A stretch of DNA of 64,000 nucleotides from Persicaria tinctoria (lineage: Eukaryota > Streptophyta > Magnoliopsida > Caryophyllales > Polygonaceae), in assembly GCA_037127255.1 (NCBI GenBank), contig JBANSL010000014.1:72523646-72587645 (forward strand), written 5' to 3'. Made by a program: the position numbers and the translations under genes. The first letter of the stretch is position 1; every line of letters starts with the position of its first letter. The notes beneath the pieces were generated by a model that saw only the letters and a list, made by a program, of their open reading frames with translations, was not told the origin of the DNA and did no database searches. This document shows, in pieces, positions 23,050 to 34,000 of this stretch.

Positions 23050-23423
23050 GCAATGAAGATCCTCTACATCACTCTATGCTTCACAACATGCATCACAAAA
23101 TTAATTTAACATAAAATTTATCTTTTAAAAAATTTTAAAAATTATATTAATATTCTAAACACCTATAGTTATATGTTTATAAAATTTTATTTTGAAAAAC
23201 CATTTTTTTTAAAAAATGAAAATTGAAAAGATGATTATTTGAAATATATATTTTTTAAAATTTTTGAAAGATGATTTTTCAATATAAAATTTTATGAACA
23301 TATAAATATAGGTATTTCAAATATAAATATAATTTTTATTTTTATTTTTAAAATAAGTTTTAGAACAAAATAATTTTGTGATACATGTAGTGAAGCATAG
23401 AATGATGTAGGGGATCTTTATTG
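23050..23423. mobile_element. Long-hairpin MITE upstream of SSL2
   Basis: Inverted arms extend almost through the element. The left starts GCAATGAAGATCC and continues CTACATCACTCTATGCTTCA; the right, inverted, reads CAATAAAGATCC then CTACATCATTCTATGCTTCA. It is flanked by GTGCGGAT at 23042-23049 and 23424-23431. An 8-bp duplication suggests a hAT-type MITE. Confidence 0.75.
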
Positions 23424-24297
23424 GTGCGGATAGCGTTGTTCGTCTCTTCCCGTCAGATGTATCTGTGTCGAACACTAATTAAAATAAATTAAAAAGTGGC
23501 TTATTACTGTCATTCTCACCTTATCGCAATATCATTTTTTTTAAATAAGACTCTTGTTATTGATAATCATATTTTTAAAAAAATCTGAAAATGAACGCGC
23601 CTAGAAAAAAACACCACGCGCCCCAAATCTTGACTCCTCTCACCAATCCATTCCTCAAACCCTTACCCAGATCTTCATCTTCCTCATGAGATCTTTGCAA
23701 CAACTTCATTTCTCTCCCCTAATGGAGAGTTTCTACTCATATCACCACCTAAAATCAAGAAGATCTGATTCTTTCCTTGACCCTAGCATTCTCTCTCCTG
23801 ATTCAATCTTCAAAAATCCCCTAATTCATCTACAAGATTGGAGAACCCAACTCCACAAGGATGATTTCAAGCACCGTTATCGGTGGCCTTCAATTCGTAT
23901 CAAGGCGCACTCCTTCTCTTCGTCCTTGGCGTCCTGTCTCGGGGCTGTCTGGTTGAAGGTGCGTGGCTACAAACATCAAAAAAAAGAAGATGAAAATCTG
24001 TGAGGGTTCCGTCCTTCTTCGACTTTGGTATCCCTCCCTCCATAGTTGTTTGCTCTCTACTTTAATGGCGCTCCTCCGACTGTTTGGGGGATCCCCGATT
24101 TCCTCTGATGTCCGTCTGCTTTGCCTTCGGCTTTCGACGACGATGTTTTTGTGCTTGTCGTCTCTATTTGGCTCCCGGCAAGTCATCAGGTTATATCTCT
24201 TCCCCTCAATCTCACCATCTATGTCATCTATAATTTTGAACAGAACCCATGACCCCTCTTGTAAGAAATGGATTTCTGATTTAAGTGTTACTGGGGT

Positions 24298-26200
24298 GTG
24301 CCGAAAGGCTTTTCTCCCAGTAACTTACCCAACTCGATAACCACTGGGAAGCTTTTTAGCGACACCCATACTACCATTAACACACCCGGGAAGCTCTTGA
24401 GCGACACCCACTCCACCCAAACTCCCTCCAAGTCCTCTATGGATAAGGGTAAAGGGAAAATTGATTTACAGTCTTTTTACACAATATTAGCCAATCTCAA
24501 ATCCACCCATAAACTTAGCAGACTGAATTCGTGGCGTTGTTTCATGGACCTATTAAACTCATATTTCTACTACTATCCTTATCATGCTTATATATGTGAC
24601 GACCATGGCTGGAATTGGCTTCTAAAGCCTTTGTACTATATCTGCAATCAAATGGAACAACACTCTATTAGGGCAACCAATTTCAACCCTTACTTGCACC
24701 TCTCTCCATTCCCTCTCATTGGATTAATGGTTGACAGTCTCAACAGTTTCTCTACCTATTTTATCACTAACTCATTCATTAACATATTTTGCTTAAATGG
24801 ATCAACTTTTGCTTTACGAGTGTCTTCTCTAGGCAATTATCAACACCATCAGCTTATTTTTTGCCTTTGCTTTGAATTGATGACCTCTTTACGTGTCTGT
24901 ACCTTACACACACTGAGCTCATGTTACATTAAACACAAATTTTGCAAAACACTGTCATTTCAACATCTCAATTTCTCTCAAAAATGCCATATAATCATTG
25001 ATTATCATGTCACTGACTTGGCTAGAAGGAGGCTCTCTCTCGAGTCATCAAAACTACCATGTACTCTGCAGGACTATCTTGTGTTGCAGATCAAACAAGG
25101 AGTAAACAACATTCACTCAGTTCCTGCACCTTATGTACCCCCAACTGCTGTGCCTCCCACCTGCTGGAAGCTTCTGAACGGTACTGTTCTCCATGAGCAT
25201 CCGTTTCATTTGAGCTTTGAACTTACAATATGCAAGTTTAATAGTTGTAATATGTGTTGGACTATTGAACTTATATCCCACTTTGAAAATCAACATAATT
25301 TATTATCTGAAATGAATTCCCACTGTAATGAATTATCTCCTCTTAATATGATCGTCTTTGGGGAAGTGTTTAATGTCAATCTGACTACATACCAAAATGA
25401 GACTAGCACATTGAAACATTTTAATTCTCTAATGCTATGCTGCCACAGTCTTAATTATTTAGATTACATCTTCATTTTTGAAATGAATGATGTGTTTATA
25501 TTGGAACGTTCTTACCTTCTTTTTTTTTCTTCTCACCTTTGTAACTCCATACTATTTCTGTATCATCATAAATTTGATCCATTATTGTTTACAAGAACCA
25601 GTGGGTGTTTGGATATGCTACTTGCCTAAAGATCTTTCTCTCCAATTTGAATTACCTCATAACACAGCTAATCCTCTTAATTATATACAGATTAATCTAT
25701 CTTCTTCCTTCCAGTTTTGGCTTTGTTGGGTGTTTACCTCCCTCTCTGCTTCTGGTATCTCACGACCTGGGAACCTGCAGCAACTACTTGAATTGAAACC
25801 ATACACAGAACCAGCTAACAAAGTTACCATGGATTTTAGGACATGGCAACTTGAATCTTGGCTACAGGTAACTAGGGAGCTGTTATTGCCCTCTAGGCAA
25901 GCTTTCTGTTGCTTTGTCCTTATACAATCCCATTATCTAACCACCGCCACTCCTAGCCTATACACCAACTACCATACTAATGATAGAGCTTTTAACAACA
26001 ACAGCTTGAAACACAACCAAAACAATGACCTGTTTTGGGTGTTTCTAAAACGAAACCTTAAAAACATACTCATAAGGATAGTTAAAACCAAAAACACTGA
26101 GTATAAACAAACTAAAATTCCTATTAATTGGATAATCTCAACTCTAAAAATTAAGGTTCTATACCACCAAACCAGGTCTCCCCTAATAAGGTTTAAATGA
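24298..26200 (+). pseudogene. LINE ORF1, atypical, one frameshift
   Basis: ORF1 is open from 24298 (or Met at 24439, MDKGKGK) to 25629 in one frame, and from about 25487 to 26200 in the next frame. A single indel in the overlap, perhaps in the T-run near 25520, has split it. The joined product would be near 600 aa. It is rich in Cys, His, Leu and Ser. I see neither the CCHC knuckle nor the DUF4283/RRM-like signatures usual in plant L1 ORF1 proteins, which normally coat the RNA. It ends in TGA at 26198-26200, and the ORF2 ATG is 26197-26199, so the two frames overlap as ATGA. That suggests coupled termination-reinitiation. Confidence 0.55.
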
Positions 26201-29200
26201 AGTTTAGCTTTTGGAATATCCAAGGCCTAAGTAGGAAGAATGTTTGGACCCACATAGAATCAACTACTAAAGCAGAACATATAAAAATCCTAATGCTAGC
26301 TGAAACAAAATTAACAAACCCTCCGCCGGAAAAATGCTGGAGAAAACCCGGTTTTGATAGAATGCATTTCTGCCCATCCAATGGACTTGCGGGAGGGCTT
26401 TGCCTCCTATGGAAAGAATCCCTTTTCCATAATGAAACCTTTACTATTAGAAACGCAACGGACCGAATCATACAAGCAGACTACACAAACACAACCCTTA
26501 ATATTAACATTGAAATCTTATTCGTTTATGCAACACCTTATGCTAAGGACAAAAACTCTTTCTGGGACTCTCTCTCAGATTATATCCGCGATGCTAAGGA
26601 CTCTTTGATAATTATTGGGGACCTTAACGAAATATTAGAGCCAGCCGACAAACTGGGGGGCAGGGTCCCTACTGCAAATAGATTCGCCAGACTTCAAGAT
26701 ACTATTAGCACTTTCAATTTAGTAGATTCACAGACGTGTGGAAACAACTACACTTGGAGAAAACATGAACATGGTACTGACAATATTTTTGAAAAACTCG
26801 ACCGCGCTATGATTAGCCACCCGATTCTAAAACAATTCCCAAACCTTTGCACAAAAAACCATGCTTTCCTTAAATCAGACCACGCGTAAATCACATTGGA
26901 CCTAATGGATAACCACAAACCAAAATTACAACCTTTCAAATTTGAAATGGCATGGACTACGAAACCCGACTATGATGCAGTTGTGCGCTCAGCTTGGAGG
27001 CTTGACTGCCCTGGCTCGAAAATGTTCAAATTAACGAAGAAACTGCAAGAGGTTAAAAGGAAAAGCAAGCTTTGGAGCAAAGTAACCTTTGGAAATGTGT
27101 TCCGCCAAATTAAACAAGTTGAATTAGAACTTCTAGAATCACAAAAGAATCTTTGTAATGCCTACAACCAAAATCTGGATAACAAAATTAAAAGGCTCAC
27201 TTCAAAGCATTCTTCTCTCCTTTCCTTTCAACAGAAATATTGGGGGCAAAGGGCGAAACGAATGCATATAAAATCTATTGACGACAACACGAAATACTTT
27301 CATAAAATAGCAACCGGAAGACGAAATAGAAACATTATAAAACATCTTCAAACCACCACTGGCATAACTCTTAACAATGAAGAAGAAATAAGGAACCTAA
27401 TCAAGCACGACTTTAGTCAAAGATTCACACAACATCCTAGACAACAAACACAAACGAACCTACTTCATCATATAGGAAAGGAAATCTCAAACGAGGATAA
27501 TGATTGGTTAACTCGTCAAGTCACAAACATAGAAATTAAAAATGCGGTCTTCGGCCTTGCCAACGACAAATCCCCAGGACCTGATGGGTTTTCGGCTGGC
27601 TTCTTCAAAAAGTACTGGCATATTGTGGAACCATCAGTCATCAAAGCGGTTAAAAGCTTCTTTTTAAGCGGAAAGATTCTGAAACAGACAAACCATACGT
27701 TAATAGCATTAATTCCAAAGAGAGACAACCCGACCACAACATCTCACTATAGGCCTATTAGCCTATGCTCAACAACATATAAAATTATATCCAAAATTAT
27801 AGCATCAAGACTCAAAAGGGTTATCCCTAAAGTAACTAATCCACTTCAAAGCGCCTTCTCTTCTGGCAGATCTATACAAGATAACATATTAATCGCAAAC
27901 GAAATCTTCCACTCCTTCTCAAAGAAAAATGGTAAATCAGGATGGATGGCGGTCAAGCTAGACATGGAAAAAGCATTTGATATGATTGACTGAAATTTTT
28001 TACTCACAATTATGTTCAGACTTGGCTTCTCGCCCAAATTTACGGAATGGATCAAAGAATGCATCACCACAGTCACATACTCGGTGCTGGTCAACAATGA
28101 ACCAACGGAAATATTTTTCCTCGAGAGAGGTTTACGACAGGGTTGCCCACTATCACCTTATCTATTCTTAATAATTTCAGAAATTCTATCAAGGGGATTA
28201 CAGCAAGAATCGGAAAAACCACAAAGCCACCTAGGAATCAAACTAACACGAGGAGGGACGAAAATTCCTTTCTTAGCTTTTGCTGACGACATTGTTATCT
28301 TCGCTTCAGCAACCAAAACTGGTTGTGACCAAATCAACAAAATTCTACAGGAATACTCAGATTTATCAGGGCAAAGAGTAAATAGGCATAAATCCCAATT
28401 CCAAACATCTAGAAATGTTTCAAACAACCAGAAAAATCTTATCAGAAGCGAGCTTGAAATAGCTCACACCCCTAAGATGGGAACCTACTTGGGCTGCCCC
28501 CTTATAGAAGGAAGAATGACAAAGGAAGAATTCAAAGAGCTCATAACAAGCACCAAGTCGCAGCTTCATAGGTGGAAGGCAAACTGCCTTTCACAAGCTG
28601 GTCGCTGCACTTTAATCAAAACAACACTTGCCGCCAAACCGTTACACATAATGCAATGCTTTATGCTACCCAAATCGGTCCACACAGAACTTGATAGGAT
28701 CAACCGGAACTTCTTATGGAACAAAGGACCTAACCATAAGCCCCTAATCGGGTGGTATGAGGTTTGTAAAACCAAGGAAAATGGCGGGCTTGGCCTCCGC
28801 AGCTCTGAGGACATGAATAAAGCCCTACAGTTGAAATTACTTTGGAAACTACTTGCGGAACCTAATAGCCCCTGGGTGACACTAATCAAAGAAAAATATC
28901 TTAAAGACAAAAACATTCTCACATATCGAAAGCATGGAACCTCTTCCGGGAAGTGGACACAGTTAATAAAACTAATCCCTTTATTCAAACAAGGTCTACA
29001 TTGGTCTATAGGGGACGGCGCCTCTATCAACTTTTGGCAGGACCAGTGGCTTGGTCAATTGCCTATAAGTTCATTTATCATGGGAACGCAACAAATAGAC
29101 GAGACAATTAACATAAAATATTTCATCACAGATAACAAAGTTTGGGACGAAGAAAAATTACAAGAAGAGCTACAAAACATCATTCCAAATAATCTAATTG

Positions 29201-30339
29201 AAACAATCAAAACGATACCAATACCGCAGCATATTCAAGTAGATAGACTTTATTGGAAATGGAGCAAAAATGGATGGTTCAGCACAAAGTCTGCTATTGA
29301 TATGATACATAAACACAAAAAACATGAAATTTCAGATATAAACTGGGTTTGGGGACTAGATATCCCCCCAAAAATAAAATCATTCCTGTGGAAAATCCTA
29401 AAAAATGGAGTGCCCACTGCTGTCAGACTAGCTTCTCGACGCATTGGTATTCCGACAAACTGCCCCCACTGTGACTCCTGTTATGAAGACCTAAACCATC
29501 TGCTTTGGAACTGTCCAGTCTCGAGGGAAACCCTGATCAGAACTAACCCGGGTACATTTTGGAAAATTAATGGTTGCTTCCTAAAAAACGAACACTTGAA
29601 CGACACACTATGGAACATCAAAAATACAATTGGAACAAAAGAGTTGGAAGAGCTGGCTTTTGCTTGGTGGGGTATCTGGTACTTTAGAAACAAAACACTC
29701 TTTGAAAACATAAACCCGGACATAAGACGCATCCTATCCTTCATAAAAGAACAAATATTTATCTGGAAAACTTCTAATTTAAATTCACCGGACTACTGTA
29801 CAAGCAACAACAAATCACCCACAAAGGTTGACAAACCAAGATCAATATCAAAGCGAAAGAGAACCAAATGGGAACCCCCACCTAATGGAACTTATAAACT
29901 AAACTTTGATGGGTCTCTTCCTGTTGCTGGTTTGGGAACCTATGGCTTCATCATTCGGGACTCTGTAGGTTCTCCAATTTTCACTGGCAACGGCCCATCA
30001 TCAATCAACTCGGTATGCGGCTGTGAAAGTCTGGGCCTCTGGTTGGGTCTTCGGGCCGCAAAAGAACTGAAAATAACTAACCTTATCATTGAAGGGGACA
30101 ACTTAACAATAATAAAAAGTATGAAAGGTATGGGGAAACCTACTGGGGACTCTGAAATGATTGTCTCTGACAGTCTAGTCTCGCTGGGCTTCTTTGGTTC
30201 TGTTGAGATTCGTCATGTCTTCCGTGAGGCAAATCTGGTAGCTGATCGCTTATCACGTATCGCTTCTGCTTCTAACGGTCTCTTGACTCCCGATGACTCT
30301 CTATTGCGTAGCCTCATCCGCAAGGATGCTCTTGGCTGA
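26197..30339 (+). pseudogene. LINE ORF2: endonuclease, reverse transcriptase, RNase H
   Basis: One 1,380-codon frame is interrupted only by TAA (26887-26889) and TGA (27991-27993). Order: apurinic-type endonuclease (MKFSFWNIQGLSRKN, GDLNEI, SDHA; residues 1-235), reverse transcriptase (LRQGCPLSPYLF and catalytic FADD in AFADDIVIF; about 460-720), zf-RVT zinc-binding region (CPHCDSCYEDLNHLLWNC) and a C-terminal RNase H (NFDGSLPVAGLGTYGFIIRD, IEGDNL, REANLVADRLSR). It would nick target DNA and prime cDNA synthesis there. The first stop lies at the end of the endonuclease. The second replaces what is likely a Trp right after the AFDMID motif of RT. With so little damage the insertion is young. 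Confidence 0.9.
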
Positions 30340-30583
30340 TAGAGCTCTGCTCTATGGCCAAATTTTTTCCGTTTCAAAAAAAAAAATAAGACTCTTGTTT
30401 TGATAACTACTTTCATAATTAAAATGTTTTAGTATGTCGTATTTTAAATTGAATTCTTATTGTTTAATTTTTGTTTTTTTGGTAATGAATATTTTCTAAT
30501 TTAGGTTCTTGGAGGGTATATGATAGAAAGACGTACGGATTAAAGTTATAAGTGGCTAAACATGACATGATGTGGTATCGATC

Positions 30584-30591
30584 TATAAATA
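30584..30591 (+). promoter_or_regulatory. TATA box of SSL2
   Basis: TATAAATA about 60 bp upstream of the SSL2 ATG, same context as in SSL1. Only about 200 bp separate it from the poly(A) end of the LINE. Confidence 0.7.
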
Positions 30592-30651
30592 GCTAGTAGT
30601 ACTTGCCAAAGCATTCAATTCATTAACAAAATTCTCCTGTAAGAAAAGACT

Positions 30652-31035
30652 ATGAGTACCAAAACCATAGTCTCATTCTCTCTATTACTACTTCTCCATA
30701 TTCCAAATACTCACCATGTCCTCTCTGAACCTAACGATCTTCTCAGCTTGGCAACACCTGTCACGGTGCTAGATCGTCTCCCACTCCCCTCCAACGCGTT
30801 TGGACCGGAGTCCCTCGCCTTTGATCCTTCCGGTGGTGGCCCTTACATCGGCGTCACCGATGGTAGGATCCTCGAGTGGTCCGGCAATTCCACCGGCTTC
30901 GTCCGATTTGCCTTGACTACTGCAAATTGGTAATCAAGCATGTACCCACTTTAATTTAAAATTTCCATAATATTATATTGAGAATTCAAAATAGCATCTC
31001 AACTTATTATATATATAATAAGACAATGCAATCTA

Positions 31036-31081
<46 letters not shown>

Positions 31082-34000
31082 GGGGAAGGTTCACATGGAA
31101 ACCCCACTTACCATAGAAACACCCTTATGGTAGAAACTTTTAATCTCAGCCTTACATTTTACATCAATGGTCATTATAAAACGGTGGCAATTTTGAAATT
31201 TGTGTGAAGTTTAGGGCTTTTTTAAAAATCGTTAAAAAAAATATCAAACTCCCTTAATGTGCAGTCAGATTTCAATCGCCGCCTCCTACGCTCATTCCAC
31301 GCCCGATTCTTCTTCTCCTACGCTCCCCTTCCGATTTCCGTCGCCGCCTCTACTCACTCCCTCCGATTTCAATCGCCACCTCCTACTCCCTCCCTCCGAT
31401 TTCAATCGCCGCCTCCTACTCCCTCCCTTCGATTTTCATCGCCGGTGCCTCGTCCGGGATTTCTGTCGCCGCCCTCGCCGCCTCCTACTCTCTCCCTCTG
31501 ATTTCCGTCGCCGGTACCTCATCCATGATTATTTCGCCCGCCGTCGCCGCCTCCTACTCTCCCCTCCGATTTCCGGTTTGATTTCGCAATAGATCTGTCA
31601 AGGTATGAGCTTTTAGTCTGATTTGATTTCGTTTTTGGTGTGCTTCCGTTCGCTGTTTTGGATTGTTAATCGAGCATCGTCGCAACCTCCTCTTCCTTTT
31701 AATTTTGAGATGAAGACCCGATTTGATTTGGGGTCACTTTTATTTGATTTTTCGAGATGAACTGTTAATAGCACTGAACTGCTAATTTGTTTGCCTCTGT
31801 GACCTAGCCTCGGTATATTGGATAGATTGAACTAAAATGGAACAAGTATCTGTGTTCATTTCGTGTGCTTATAGATTTGTGGAAGGTTAGTATTCTGATC
31901 CTATGCTAAAAGATTGACTGGTTTTTGGCTTTGTTTGAAGCTATTGAGAAATTAAATGGAGGTGTGGGCAATTCACAATTGTTTGTTATTGTCTATTTGC
32001 TTTGCATCAAATAGACTAGACTGACTGCTAATTTTGTTTGGCTTTGTTTGAGAATTGAGATTTTGTTTGGTTTTGTTTGAGAATTGAGAAGTGAAATTTT
32101 GTTTACTGAACTGGGCAATAGTTGACAGTTCATTTGCTGAATCCAAATGTTCAAAAGATGGATGACTTATTATATTTTCTTGCTTCAATCTATTGATGTA
32201 TGCCATTATCAGTGATTCAGTTCATTTGCTGAATTCAAATGTTCAAAAGATGGCATTGAGGTTCTTCTTATTAGAAGAGTGATATTTCAGAAGTGCAAGC
32301 TGAGTTATGGTTTTAGGAATATCTTTTTAAGTCTATTAGCTCAATGGAAGAGCAATGTGTTATTATACACATGATATGGGTTCGAATCCCATATAGACTT
32401 TCTCTACACAATAGATCTACAATAATAATCTGAAACAAAAGCAATAATCTGAGTAATGTCCTAAAAATTACTCCTGCAATAATCAGAAAAAAAATAGATA
32501 GCAATAATCTAAAAAACTGAAGCAATAATCTACAAAACAGAATCTGAGATAATATGAAATGGATAGCAATAATCTGAAACAACAGAATCCACTTCTTTGG
32601 ACAGCAACGATAATCTGAACAAAATTGTCATAAACAACAATCTGATAACAAAGTATCACAATACACATAAAAAACAGTGAAATGAAAAAACAAGGAAAAA
32701 AGGCAAGTTTGCTGATCACTTCTTTGAACAAGTGCGACTATTATGGTTTCCTTCTCCACATGTTCTACAAAGCCTTTTGCGCTTTTGTTGCAACTCCATT
32801 GCCAATTCCTTTCCTCCTTTGATTCTTTTACCACTTCCCTTTGTATGCACTTCATTAGGGGGCAAAATATCAACTACACTTGGAGCACTCGATCCGATGA
32901 ATGACTCTAACTCACGTATCTTGTTTTCGCTTGTATTGCCATGATGCTCATTTGGATCTTCCAATTCCTGCATAGCGTCTTTTATCGCCTTCGAGACAAT
33001 TGCTTGTCTGGTTAGATCCCTTCCTGCAAGTTGCATACAACTCAAAAAATTCATCCAATTCTTTTGAATTTGTTGCTCTTCACACCCTAGTTGGGAACAA
33101 CCTTCCATAACATTTCCCTCCAAATCATATATTGGCTTCCTTGATGCCAATTTTGTCCACCTCTCAACAACATAAAACCTCGGTAGCTCATCAAGTCCTT
33201 TTAAAAGACATAGTATGTGACGACAAGGAATTCCTTCGCCTTCAAACATCTTACACGAACATTGTGCAACATGGGTCAAAGGATTGTAGCGAACAGTCCT
33301 TCGTTTGAAATCTCCTTGACAAGAATTCGTAACAGTGATCACTAAGTCCCCTTCCTCTGTCTCCCTTCGATCATACACTTCATAATCCATACAAGCACTC
33401 CATAATTGCTTTTGAAATATGTCAAAGTTGGTACATGTATAAATTGTACCTGCATAAAAAACAGTAGCATCAGATTTATATGAGAAAAGTATGCTGCATA
33501 AAAAACAGTAGCATTAAATTGTACCTGCATGTCTCTCTAAACCCCTATTTGTCTTTAACTGAGGCACTGAGGAGAGGGATTGATGGTCTAATAAAGATTG
33601 ACGATGTCTTTGTATCTCAACTGCACCTTCATATCGCATCCAAAACTCCACTAAACTGAGATGAGGATTTGTGAAATTGCAAAAAAAGTTGTTCTCACTT
33701 TCAGATCTTGAAGTTGTCTTCATCACTCTCCCCAGACACATATCCTTAAAGTATGCTGGAATCCACGTCCTTCTGTTTTCATATAGCTGTCCCAACCAAT
33801 CATTATTTTTCAAATGATACTCGGTAATGATAGCATTCCATACCGACTCAAACTCTTCAGCCGTTTCTGAATTGTATACACACGCCTTAAATTTAGAATT
33901 AAAACCAACATCACTCCACAAGGCTACCCCTACCTTCTCTGAAAGCTTTCTCATTATGTGCCAAAGGCAAAATCTATGATAGGAAGTATCAAAAACAAGA

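Larger units (their letters stand above)
23559..30383 (+). mobile_element. Nearly intact L1-type LINE inserted in the SSL2 promoter region
   Basis: A 16-bp perfect target duplication AAATAAGACTCTTGTT flanks the element (23543-23558 and 30384-30399), and a poly(A) tail ends at about 30383. The flanks are SSL upstream sequence: the left flank matches the region upstream of SSL3 near 48050-48110, and the right flank matches SSL1 at 4382-4430. The element therefore split the SSL2 upstream region about 270 bp before its ATG. It has a 5' leader, ORF1 (24298-26200) and ORF2 (26197-30339). Confidence 0.9.

Noticed and set aside
31257..31592. Pro/Ser/Arg-rich proteins in two overlapping frames
   Set aside because: They are products of a CT-rich tandem repeat that is open in more than one frame.
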